From the NCBI GenBank assembly GCA_021324685.1, contig JAJPIQ010000085.1, positions 1-64,000 of the forward strand: a stretch of 64,000 bases of DNA, given 5' to 3'. The position numbers and the translations under genes were made by a program. Below, one piece after another: positions 53,665 through 63,114 of this stretch (its first letter is position 1; each line of letters opens with the position of its first letter). The notes beneath the pieces were generated by a model. That model was not told the DNA's origin and did no database searches. It saw nothing but the letters and a program-made list of their open reading frames with translations. This DNA is from Bacteroidota bacterium. GTDB taxonomy: Bacteria > Bacteroidota > Ignavibacteria > Palsa-1295.

Positions 53665-54540
53665 ATACTCATCCCACAGTGCTTTCGCTATTCTGGCAAT
53701 GACCGATTCCCTTACCTCCATCTCGGCATATGAATCTCCGACGAACACCGCGATGGCAAGATGATGGTGATTCGGAAGTGTGATGATACCAACATCGTTT
53801 GTCGCCGGAGAAAGATGTTCGGCGTTCGTGTTCGAGGTACCAGTCTTGTGTGCGAAGATGGTTCCGGGCGGAAGCAGTGCTTTTATGCGAGCTTGGCCGG
53901 TTGTTGTCTCCCTCATTGTTTGAAGTAAGTAATCGTTACTCGATTTGGAAAGTGCGCTTCCCGCACTCACTATTGCGAGAAGATCGATCATGGTTTGAGG
54001 AGTACACCAATTCCGATATTGTGCCGGCCACTGAGCCGCCATTTGACGCTCCGAAACCTGGATCGAGATCGCTTTTAGTCCCAGGGTATGCATGTATTGA
54101 TCGACTGCCTTTGGACCTCCGATGAGTTTCAAAAGTCGATCGCATGCACAATTATCGCTAAACGATACCATCGATTGGATTACTTCTCGGGCAGGAATAC
54201 TGACGTTGCCTTTCGGATATTTATCACGAAGTGGGCTATTAAACGTCTTAAACATATCGTCCCGAGTAAAATGAATAGAATCGCTAAGCGAGAACTTCCC
54301 TTCATCGACAAGATGTAAATAGGTCATAGCGATCGGCAGCTTAAAGACACTATGCAACACGAAGGGTCGCGAACCATTAAAAAAGATGGTATCGCCTGTT
54401 TCGAGTTCCTTTACGCCAAGCCCAACAACTCCTTTAGATTCCAATGCAATGTTTGCAATCTGGGCACGAAGTAATGGATGATTCGACTTCGTGTCCTGTC
54501 CGGTAAGTACAAGAAGCGAAAGTAAGAAAAGTGACTTCAT
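53653..54540 (-). CDS. Class A beta-lactamase-like serine hydrolase
   Basis: The 295 residues start with a signal peptide (MKSLFLLSLLVLTG). Class A motifs are present: S64VFK67 (SxxK), S128DN130 (SDN), E164 in VSERQMAAQW (the omega-loop Glu position) and K232TG234 in HKTGTSNTN. The text from E164 to YRNWCTPQTM resembles the subclass A2 enzymes of Bacteroidota such as PER- and CfxA-like proteins. Activity against a given drug cannot be judged from sequence. It is divergent from the ArsR operon. Confidence 0.85.
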   Translation of the reverse strand: MKSLFLLSLLVLTGQDTKSNHPLLRAQIANIALESKGVVGLGVKELETGDTIFFNGSRPFVLHSVFKLPIAMTYLHLVDEGKFSLSDSIHFTRDDMFKTFNSPLRDKYPKGNVSIPAREVIQSMVSFSDNCACDRLLKLIGGPKAVDQYMHTLGLKAISIQVSERQMAAQWPAQYRNWCTPQTMIDLLAIVSAGSALSKSSNDYLLQTMRETTTGQARIKALLPPGTIFAHKTGTSNTNAEHLSPATNDVGIITLPNHHHLAIAVFVGDSYAEMEVRESVIARIAKALWDEYSAP

Positions 54541-54631
54541 TAAGCTGCGAACCGGACCCCCTTTAAGAAAAATCCAATCGGGGCATAAACCGTCTGATAT
54601 CGTTTTTGAAACTCTTCTCCAAAAACTTTCG

Positions 54632-54639
54632 TATATTTG
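54632..54639 (+). promoter_or_regulatory. -7 promoter box of the ArsR/SRPBCC operon
   Basis: TATATTTG exactly fits TAnnTTTG. A TTTTG at about 54603-54607 could be the -33 element, though the spacing is a little long. Transcription would begin about 7 bases downstream, at or just before the GTG at 54647, so the mRNA may be leaderless. Confidence 0.5.
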
Positions 54640-54654
54640 TAACCAAGTGGTTAC
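54639..54654. promoter_or_regulatory. Palindromic operator overlapping the promoter and start codon
   Basis: The perfect palindrome gtaacc-aagt-ggttac spans the last base of the -7 box and the GTG start. ArsR-family repressors bind such short dyads, so autorepression by the first gene is likely. The binding itself is inference. Confidence 0.5.
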
Positions 54655-55012
54655 GCATTCAGCACGGAGGGACGTTTTTCAGGCTATCGCCGATCCGAAT
54701 CGGCGGGCGATCATCAGTTTGTTAGCGCAGAAAAAGCTGACCATGAACGACGTCGCGAACCACTTTACCGTCAGTCGTCCGGCCATATCGAAGCATGTAA
54801 AAGTACTGACCGAGTGTGGACTTGTGAAGATCGAAAAGCAGGGACGCGAGCGCTATTGCACCATCCAACCAGATAAACTTTCCGAAGTCTCCGACTGGGT
54901 CGAGCAATACCGCCAGTTGTGGGAAGAGCGCTTCGACCGGCTCGAAAAATATCTGGAGGAAATTCAATCGAAAGATAAAAAACATGGCAACAAAAAATCA
55001 GATGACCGTTGA
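54647..55012 (+). CDS. ArsR-family transcriptional regulator (SRPBCC-associated type)
   Basis: This 121-residue protein is read from GTG at 54647; an ATG at 54491 lies upstream of the promoter and gives unconserved residues. The winged-helix domain is clear: ADPNRRAIISLLAQKKLTMN, DVANHFTVSRPAISKHVKVL, TECGLVKIEKQGRERYCTIQ. There is no metal-binding Cys pair, which suits the non-metal class found upstream of SRPBCC genes. The C-terminal helix (WEERFDRLEKYLEEIQSKDK) is charged. It overlaps the next gene by 29 bp. Confidence 0.85.
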   Translation: MVTHSARRDVFQAIADPNRRAIISLLAQKKLTMNDVANHFTVSRPAISKHVKVLTECGLVKIEKQGRERYCTIQPDKLSEVSDWVEQYRQLWEERFDRLEKYLEEIQSKDKKHGNKKSDDR

Positions 55013-55532
55013 GGTCGTCGACAATGAAGTCATTTTGCGACGCATGATCAATGCGCCGAGGGAACTCGTGTTCGATGCATTCACGCAGGCGGAACACATA
55101 TCGGAATGGTTTGGACCGCACGGGATGGAAACCACGGCCGAAACCGATCCACGCGAAGGTGGGTCATTTCGCATCGTCATGCATGCGACCGATGCCCTTC
55201 CACTCGAGTTCCAGGGCGATTATCCGATGTTCGGAACGTATCTCGAGTTCAAGCGGCCGGAAAAACTTGTCTGGACGAGCGATCTTTCGGAGCATTCCGA
55301 ATCCTGGAAATCCCGGATGCGGGAGCGATGCAAAAGCTCGATGGACAGCGAGGTGTTTCGAGCGATCGCCACTCTCACGCTCGATGATGTGAATGGAAAA
55401 ACATTCGTTACGCTTCGTTCCACATTCGTTTCGAATCCTATTCGCGATGGATATGTCGAAACGGGCATGAACCAGGGATGGAGCGAAAGTTTCGATCGTC
55501 TTGAGCGATATTTGGAAAGGGTCCCGGCATGA
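54984..55532 (+). CDS. SRPBCC/AHSA1-domain protein 1
   Basis: This 182-residue protein has a single START-like lipid/hydrophobe-binding fold. Its recognisable parts are INAPRELVFDAFTQAEHISE, WFGPHGMETTAETDPREGGS, PLEFQGDYPMFGTYLEFKRP and GMNQGWSESFDRLERYLERV. The AHSA1-like group is named after an Hsp90 ATPase activator, but the bacterial ligands are unknown. The region near ESWKSRMRERCKSSMDSEVF is longer than usual. It overlaps its neighbours on both sides. Confidence 0.8.
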   Translation: MATKNQMTVEVVDNEVILRRMINAPRELVFDAFTQAEHISEWFGPHGMETTAETDPREGGSFRIVMHATDALPLEFQGDYPMFGTYLEFKRPEKLVWTSDLSEHSESWKSRMRERCKSSMDSEVFRAIATLTLDDVNGKTFVTLRSTFVSNPIRDGYVETGMNQGWSESFDRLERYLERVPA

Positions 55533-56416
55533 CAGGCCCGAGTACACCTGTCGTTGTGGAACGCACATTCCATGCACCGATCGCAGCGGTGTGGGATGCG
55601 ATCACCAACAACGATGCAATGAAACAATGGTACTTCAAACTACCCGAATTCCGGCCCGAGGTGGGGTTCGAGTTTGAATTCGAGGGCGGGCCGCCGGACA
55701 AGGAACCCTATCTCCATAAATGTAAAATCATCGAGGTGATCCCGATGAAAAAATTAGCGCACACCTGGCGTTATGAAGGATGGAAAGGCCATACGGTCGT
55801 GACGTGGGAATTGTTCGAGGATGGAGCGAACACACGGCTTCGACTTACACATTCGGGGCTCGAAAGCTTCGTGCAGAATAACAATCCCGATCTCGATGCA
55901 AAGAATTTCGAAGCCGGATGGACGGATATCATCGGACGGTCGCTGAAAGAATTTGTCGAGACGCGAAGTTCATCCATTGATCGCAGCATGGATGCAACCC
56001 GCATCCTCGATGCTCCCCGCGATCTCGTTTGGAGCGTCCTGACCGATCCCGAACATATTAAGCACTGGTGGGGACCGAACGGCTTTTCGCTGACGACGCA
56101 CGAACACGAGTTGCGCAAGGGCGGCCAGTGGAACTTTACGATGCACGGTCCGGACGGCACCGATTTTCTGAACAAGATGGTCATCGAAGAACTCGTTCCA
56201 ATGGACCGGATCGTCCTTACCCATGGCTCGGCTCCAAAATTCCAGATGTTCATATCGCTTTTCGATCTTCAAGACAAAACGGAACTTCACTGGCGCAATG
56301 TCTTTGAATCAGCAGAAGATTATAAGCGCGCGGTGGAAGTATTCCATGCGATCGAAGGCCTGCATCAAAACGTCGATAGACTAAAAACGTACATTTCCAA
56401 CAACAATAACATTTAG
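55529..56416 (+). CDS. Tandem two-domain SRPBCC/AHSA1 protein
   Basis: This 295-residue protein has two complete SRPBCC folds. The first runs about 1-145 (RTFHAPIAAVWDAITNNDAM, KLAHTWRYEGWKGHTVVTWE, FEAGWTDIIGRSLKEFVETR). The second runs about 153-292 (ATRILDAPRDLVWSVLTDPE, HIKHWWGPNGFSLTTHEHEL, SLFDLQDKTELHWRNVFESA). The fusion of two domains in one chain is less usual. It overlaps the previous gene by 4 bp. Confidence 0.82.
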   Translation: MTGPSTPVVVERTFHAPIAAVWDAITNNDAMKQWYFKLPEFRPEVGFEFEFEGGPPDKEPYLHKCKIIEVIPMKKLAHTWRYEGWKGHTVVTWELFEDGANTRLRLTHSGLESFVQNNNPDLDAKNFEAGWTDIIGRSLKEFVETRSSSIDRSMDATRILDAPRDLVWSVLTDPEHIKHWWGPNGFSLTTHEHELRKGGQWNFTMHGPDGTDFLNKMVIEELVPMDRIVLTHGSAPKFQMFISLFDLQDKTELHWRNVFESAEDYKRAVEVFHAIEGLHQNVDRLKTYISNNNNI

Positions 56417-56433
56417 AATCCTAAAAAGACAAG

Positions 56434-57090
56434 ATGTCAAAAGTACGAGTTCAAGGATTTTCGTTATCGATCGATGGTTACGGAGCAGGACCGAATCAGG
56501 ACCTGAAGAATCCCCTTGGGGTCGGCGGCTTCGGTCTGCACACATGGTTGGTCGAGACCCAAACATTTCATAAGATGCTTGGGAAAGAGGGCGGTGCAAC
56601 AGGAATCGACGACGACTTTGCCCGGCGCGGCTTCGAGAATATCGGAGCCGAGATCCTGGGGCGCAATATGTTCGGACCGATCCGAGGTCCGTGGCCTGAC
56701 GATGAATGGAAAGGCTGGTGGGGCCACAACCCACCGTTCCATTGCGACGTGTTCGTGCTGACGCACCACGCTCGCCCGTCCATAAAGATGGAAGGCGGCA
56801 CCACGTTCCATTTCGTTACCGACGGGATCCATTCCGCGCTCGAGCAAGCAAAAGCGGCAGCCAACGATAAAGATATCCGGATCGGTGGCGGCGTGGAGAC
56901 CATCCGGCAATATTTGCAGGAAGGTCTCATCGACGAGATGCATCTTGCCATTTCGCCGGTGCTTCTCGGCTCGGGCGAACATCTCTTGTCTGGGATCGAC
57001 CTGGTCGCGCTCGGGTATGAGCGCATAGAGCATGTCCCCACCAGTCAGGCTACGCATGTCGTCATCAGCAAACATCCATCAGCACCTTAA
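56434..57090 (+). CDS. DHFR-family (RibD C-terminal-like) reductase
   Basis: This 218-residue protein shows the dihydrofolate-reductase-like fold of RibD C-terminal domains. The parts are VRVQGFSLSIDGYGAGPNQD, GAEILGRNMFGPIRGPWPDD, VFVLTHHARPSIKMEGGTTF, KDIRIGGGVETIRQYLQEGL and IDEMHLAISPVLLGSGEHLL. NADPH binding is likely and the substrate unknown. It sits inside the SRPBCC operon, so it is probably regulated with those genes. Confidence 0.85.
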   Translation: MSKVRVQGFSLSIDGYGAGPNQDLKNPLGVGGFGLHTWLVETQTFHKMLGKEGGATGIDDDFARRGFENIGAEILGRNMFGPIRGPWPDDEWKGWWGHNPPFHCDVFVLTHHARPSIKMEGGTTFHFVTDGIHSALEQAKAAANDKDIRIGGGVETIRQYLQEGLIDEMHLAISPVLLGSGEHLLSGIDLVALGYERIEHVPTSQATHVVISKHPSAP

Positions 57091-57149
57091 TTGCCGTGAT
57101 CGATTCGTTCCTTAACAGCTAAGTTTCATTTTCTTAATTCTATACCCTC

Positions 57150-57614
57150 ATGTCAGAAAAAAACAAACTAACCGTTACTGCCGAAGCAGGCAAGCACGAA
57201 GCACTCATGACGCGAGAGTTCGATGCGCCGCGCGACCTCGTTTTCAAGACCATGTTCAGTGGCGAAGCCATTCCCGAATGGTGGGGCATGGGAACCGTTG
57301 TCGAAAAATTCGATGCGAAGCCCGGCGGATCCTGGTCCGTGAAAGCTCAGGGCAATGGCTATGAGTACCGAATGCACGGCGTATTTCACGATGTGCAGTC
57401 GCCGGAAAAAGTTATTCGTACCTTCGAATACATGCCCGGCAAAGTGGCGCTCGAAACTACAACGTACGAAGACCTCGGCGGCCGCACCGCCATGCGCCTA
57501 TCGACCGTCTATCCATCCGTCGAAGACCGCGACTGGGTCGTCAAGAACGGAATGGAAAAAGGCGCGAACTGGACGTACGACCGGCTGGAGCAGTATCTTC
57601 AATCCAAAAAATGA
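57150..57614 (+). CDS. SRPBCC/AHSA1-domain protein 3
   Basis: The 154 residues carry one SRPBCC fold: ALMTREFDAPRDLVFKTMFS, EAIPEWWGMGTVVEKFDAKP, MHGVFHDVQSPEKVIRTFEY, and the C-terminal WVVKNGMEKGANWTYDRLEQ. It overlaps the kinase gene by 4 bp. It is the third separate SRPBCC gene (fourth domain) of the operon. Confidence 0.82.
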   Translation: MSEKNKLTVTAEAGKHEALMTREFDAPRDLVFKTMFSGEAIPEWWGMGTVVEKFDAKPGGSWSVKAQGNGYEYRMHGVFHDVQSPEKVIRTFEYMPGKVALETTTYEDLGGRTAMRLSTVYPSVEDRDWVVKNGMEKGANWTYDRLEQYLQSKK

Positions 57615-58159
57615 ATTCCTACAATTCGATCGTATCGAGGCTCCGGGAACTGCTCGCGCAAAAGAATCCCGTCCTCGCTGCGATCGATGGATATGGAGGG
57701 GCTGGGAAAACGACGCTTGCAACGCAGATCCAAGCCGAATTCCCGACTTCTCCCATTATCACGCTCGACGCGTTTGCAACCGACACGACGACCGGTGCAG
57801 ATCGCATACGCTTTCGTACTCACGTCCTGGAACCGCTGGCCTCACGCCGGACCGCACGATACCAGCCCTTTAACTGGAAAAAACGAAGCCTGGACGATTG
57901 TTGGGTCGAAGTAAAAGCGGATGGCCTCGTTCTTATCGAAGGCGTGTCGGTGCTCGGCGAGGATTTCCAGCATTATTACGATCTTCGGATCTGGATGGAT
58001 TGCCCGTTCGAACGTGCCCAGGAGCGGATGAAGGAACGCGAACGCAAGGCCGGCCGCGAATTTTCGCTTTCGAATTATTTCAATGTCTGGGAAAAGGAAG
58101 ACCGCGACTATGGACTTACAAAGCCATGGGAACGAGCGGATATTATAATCCCCGCTTGA
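57611..58159 (+). CDS. P-loop kinase of the uridine kinase-like type
   Basis: The 182 residues have a Walker A loop G27YGGAGKT34 (in IDGYGGAGKTTLATQI), a following TLDAFATD strand and LVLIEGVSVLGEDFQHYYDL. The end has the basic ERAQERMKERERKAGREFSL, a lid-like segment. The fold is that of uridine/cytidine kinase-like enzymes; the true substrate is unknown. It is the last gene of the ArsR-led run and converges with purA. Confidence 0.8.
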   Translation: MNSYNSIVSRLRELLAQKNPVLAAIDGYGGAGKTTLATQIQAEFPTSPIITLDAFATDTTTGADRIRFRTHVLEPLASRRTARYQPFNWKKRSLDDCWVEVKADGLVLIEGVSVLGEDFQHYYDLRIWMDCPFERAQERMKERERKAGREFSLSNYFNVWEKEDRDYGLTKPWERADIIIPA

Positions 58160-58202
58160 ATTTACATTTCCGTCTATCGACCAACGCGTTGCATGCCGAT
58201 CC

Positions 58203-59852
<1,650 letters not shown>

Positions 59853-59858
59853 GGTTTC

Positions 59859-60314
59859 TTACATCATTCCCTTTCGGTTTGACGTCGGTCCGATCCGATA
59901 GATGATTTTTCGGATCGTGTCGATCTGCAAATAAGGATAGACTTCCTGCAGGCGTTCGAGCGCTTCCGAGCTTTTTAATTCGTGCTGCTCCCGCATCGCC
60001 TTGAACGCTTTACGAATAATATAGTCTCGAATTCCCTTCTCATTAATGAGGTCATTCGAGCGGAGCACGAAATACAATTCATCCGGGATCAACTCCGGAA
60101 CCGGATTCTGATCCGACACGGCATCGCTCGCCGGGTATGGGCTTACCCGCAGATCGATAAAGGTCGAAAAATCCGAAGCGGTGGTTTCCGAGTGACTGGA
60201 ACGAGTAGAAGGAAGCGAAGAGAGGTGCCGTCCGCCAAAGCTTCGATTAGCTCCTCCATTGGTCGGAGGGATCGGACTGACGCTCGTGGAAGTGTGAATC
60301 GTTGTCGCTGACAT
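59859..60314 (-). CDS. Conserved-looking hypothetical protein with a helical C-terminus
   Basis: This 151-residue protein has a Ser/Thr-rich, low-complexity N-terminal half (about 1-70) and a compact charged C-terminal half. The latter reads LIPDELYFVLRSNDLINEKG, then RDYIIRKAFKAMREQHELKS and EALERLQEVYPYLQIDTIRK, suggesting three or four helices and perhaps a DNA- or RNA-binding role. No family is recognised and no membrane or signal segment is present. It precedes purA on the same strand. Confidence 0.6.
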   Translation of the reverse strand: MSATTIHTSTSVSPIPPTNGGANRSFGGRHLSSLPSTRSSHSETTASDFSTFIDLRVSPYPASDAVSDQNPVPELIPDELYFVLRSNDLINEKGIRDYIIRKAFKAMREQHELKSSEALERLQEVYPYLQIDTIRKIIYRIGPTSNRKGMM

Positions 60315-60977
60315 AGTCTTTCAGAAGTTAATGTTACGCGACTCTGCAAAGAAAGAGCTTTCGAACTCGCTTTGGAATTCCTCGCGATCCGAAAAATTGG
60401 TGACGTGCCGCTTTGAGCTTCTTTCGCCTTAAGTTATTTCTAACTCGCAGCTGAGTTTGTGGCTGGCCGATCCGAGTCTGGAGCCAGTTACTAATCCCGT
60501 CAGAGCGGGAGCAATCGCTTCCTCTCTCTTCCGGGCCGCTCAAAGCGGCATATCACCCGCCCCTTCCACAACGCATGATAGCACGTGGTCGGAACGTTTA
60601 GCCCTTCTGAAGCCGGAGCCTCAGACAGAGTACCGTATCAATGTTCTACTGAAAGTTATGTTTTGCTACTGATTGTAAGATTCATCGAAATGTAATCTCG
60701 ATGACGTTTCCAACATAAAGACCAACGAATTGCGAAAAGGTTACAATGGCCAGAAGGTCATTTTTTCGTGACCTGCTGGTTTGGGCACGTTGGCGGCCCT
60801 GTCACTTAGTAGCAAAAATCAGATAGGCGGTTCGAATGGGTTGACTTTAAGCATAGCAAATATACGAACGATTCGCGAACATCCCTCAAAAATGAAAAAT
60901 GAACGCCTCTTTCCCCTAATCAATCTGATTTTGGCATTTCAAGTCTAATTTTGGCATTTTTGTATTATATTGCAAGC
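60315..60977. other. Intergenic region of about 660 bp
   Basis: No convincing gene is present; a plus-strand frame at 60457-60672 lacks protein-like features. The right end has two direct copies of attttggcattt (60928-60939 and 60948-60959) ahead of a TATATTG box, which likely form the promoter of the next gene. Confidence 0.5.
60966..60972 (+). promoter_or_regulatory. Promoter-like box of the propeller T9SS gene
   Basis: TATATTG is one base short of TAnnTTTG and lies 5 bp before the ATG at 60978. The second attttggcattt copy supplies a TTTTGG near -33. If used, the transcript would be leaderless or nearly so. Confidence 0.35.
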
Positions 60978-63038
60978 ATGAATATGAACCTTCGTCCTTT
61001 CCTCGTGACTTCCCTGTTATTCCTGGTCCCTGCGGTGACATGCCTGGCTCAGCCGGACACGATCCCACGAGAGCTTGAAGTAACGCCATTCTGGATGACT
61101 CAAAATCTGAGTGCTGTTTTTCGAAGTCCGGATACGGTCCTCGCATGCCAGCAGAATTCTGGCTGGCTGGCCGTCTCTTCCGACATGGGTCGAAGCTTCG
61201 ATTTCCGCGATACGGCGTCACCGTCCGGCGGTCACGTGATTTTAACGAAGTCCGGACCCCTCTGGCGGAGTTCGGCTCAAAGAACCGTTCAATGGAGCCG
61301 TGACCTGGGCGTTTCATGGACCTCCGTGAACGAACAACAGAGCGGAATTTTAGGAGCGACGAGCGATGGGCGTCGGTTTTGGTGCGGCAGTTCCGATGGA
61401 AAAAAAATAGTTACTACCGGAGATTTTGGTTTGACATGGGATACGCTTCCTTTTTCCGCATCTGTGTTGATGTCCTGGCTGGACGTTTTGCATGGAGCGG
61501 TCCTTATTGGCGATCAGGCGTTACTGTTAACAACGGACGGTGGATTGTCCTGGGACACGTTGGTCAATGCAGCCAGTTCTCAGAAAGGAATCCTACATGA
61601 GGCCGCGGCGATCGCGTATGTGAAAATTGGAACGTTAGCAACAGAGAGTACCACCGGCCGCATCAATTTAAGTACGGATACCGGTCACACCTGGAAAAGC
61701 GAAGTTGGGACACCCTATTGGAATATTATCCCTCTGCGCGACAGCATGTGGTATGCGACTGCTACATCGGGCGGAGGCATCGTGCGCTCAACCGATGGCG
61801 GTCACACGTGGAATGATATCCATTATACTTGTCCCAACGGCCCGGGTCCCTTGGCTTTTTGGGACTCGACGCATGGCACGACACTTCAAACGGCCGAAAC
61901 AACGGATGGAGGACTGTCGTGGGACTGCCTCGATACCACGATCTACGTCAACCAACCGTTCTATCCGAGCGGGTACGATGCCTCGACCTATTATGGAGAA
62001 GCGACTCGATCGGGAGCGACCTGGCTTTGCGTTACAACCGATCGCGGCGACCATTGGTCGGAACTGTTCCCAATGGCCTCCTCCACGTTTATCCCGTCGG
62101 GCCATCGCCTCTTCTTCGGTTTCCCCGATAAGGTCACGTGGACCGATGACGTTGGACAAACGTTCTCAGAATTCGATTACGGGTATTACGGGAATAGCCT
62201 CCAGCTTCTCAATGCCCCGGACGGAGAAATTTGGGCCGGTAATGAACTCAAACTGTTTACATCGAACGATAATGGCAACACCTGGACGGACCGCTCCTCG
62301 GCGCTTCCGTACCGCATCGATTCGCCGCAACTCTATTATACATTCCTTCCAGTCGATGGTCGATCCGGCTTTGTAAAGGTCTCGAACGGCAATATTTTTC
62401 GCACCATGGATACCGGATTGACGTGGCTGCGTGACTCGATCTTTCCGACCACGGTGATCGATTCAAGGCACTGGATCTCCGGTACAAAAATAACGATGAA
62501 TGCCGGAGACACATGGATCGCTCTGCCAGCCCCGTCGAAAGGGACCGGGAATTTCCTTGCGATCGATTCTGAGCGATGGATCGACAAGGGAAACTATACG
62601 ACCGATGCGGGTACCACCTGGACTCCTATCGCCGGTTGGAATGCAGAACCGACGGTCCACTTTACAGCGATCGATTCTTTGACTGCATTTGGAGGCCTTC
62701 TCTGGAGACTCGATATGCCATGGTACCAAAAAGAGATAAAAAACAGTGTAACTCGAGCCCCGAACGAGTCGTCGCAAATCAGTATGGTCTCGGTCAATCC
62801 GAATCCTGTCCGGCAGGAAGCAAATATTTCTTTCGATCTCTCACAAGCTGCATTCACGACCATTGAAATCTTCGATGTTCTCGGTCATTCCGTCAGCCAG
62901 GCGAATCTAAAGTCCGAGATGGCCGCTGGGCATCATATGGTTTCTCTTCCGATCGGAATGGTCGGCGCAGGGACGTACTATGTACGTTTGGGAACGGCCG
63001 ATGGATCTCTTCAAACATTGAAAATAGTAAAAGAATAG
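60978..63038 (+). CDS. T9SS-secreted beta-propeller protein (BNR/YCF48-like)
   Basis: This 686-residue protein has a signal peptide (NLRPFLVTSLLFLVPAVTCL). Its body holds propeller repeats with the D-G-G-x-x-W or D-x-G-x-T-W signature of BNR/Asp-box and YCF48-type folds: LLTTDGGLSWDTLV, LSTDTGHTWKSE, RSTDGGHTWNDI, VTTDRGDHWSEL, TSNDNGNTWTDR, RTMDTGLTWLRD, TTDAGTTWTP. The type A sorting domain closes it (VNPNPVRQEANISFDLSQ, IEIFDVLGHSVSQ, GAGTYYVRLGT, LQTLKIVKE). It is probably an extracellular or cell-surface protein of unknown ligand. Confidence 0.88.
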   Translation: MNMNLRPFLVTSLLFLVPAVTCLAQPDTIPRELEVTPFWMTQNLSAVFRSPDTVLACQQNSGWLAVSSDMGRSFDFRDTASPSGGHVILTKSGPLWRSSAQRTVQWSRDLGVSWTSVNEQQSGILGATSDGRRFWCGSSDGKKIVTTGDFGLTWDTLPFSASVLMSWLDVLHGAVLIGDQALLLTTDGGLSWDTLVNAASSQKGILHEAAAIAYVKIGTLATESTTGRINLSTDTGHTWKSEVGTPYWNIIPLRDSMWYATATSGGGIVRSTDGGHTWNDIHYTCPNGPGPLAFWDSTHGTTLQTAETTDGGLSWDCLDTTIYVNQPFYPSGYDASTYYGEATRSGATWLCVTTDRGDHWSELFPMASSTFIPSGHRLFFGFPDKVTWTDDVGQTFSEFDYGYYGNSLQLLNAPDGEIWAGNELKLFTSNDNGNTWTDRSSALPYRIDSPQLYYTFLPVDGRSGFVKVSNGNIFRTMDTGLTWLRDSIFPTTVIDSRHWISGTKITMNAGDTWIALPAPSKGTGNFLAIDSERWIDKGNYTTDAGTTWTPIAGWNAEPTVHFTAIDSLTAFGGLLWRLDMPWYQKEIKNSVTRAPNESSQISMVSVNPNPVRQEANISFDLSQAAFTTIEIFDVLGHSVSQANLKSEMAAGHHMVSLPIGMVGAGTYYVRLGTADGSLQTLKIVKE

Positions 63039-63060
63039 ATAAAGAAAAGTCTAATATAAA

Positions 63061-63096
63061 AGCCCGGCATCGATCCTAAATGATCAATGCCAGGCT
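63061..63096. terminator. Terminator between convergent propeller and repeat-protein genes
   Basis: The 15-base arms at 63061-63075 and 63082-63096 (agcccggcatcgatc and gatcaatgccaggct) pair at 13 of 15 positions. On the minus strand the hairpin is followed by TTTATATT, so it most likely serves the minus-strand gene ending at 63115, and it could also work on plus. Confidence 0.6.
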
Positions 63097-63114
63097 TGCT
63101 CTTAAAGTAAAGAT

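Noticed and set aside
60457-60672. Plus-strand frame (71 codons) upstream of the propeller gene
   Set aside because: No recognisable feature; it is in AT-rich intergenic sequence.
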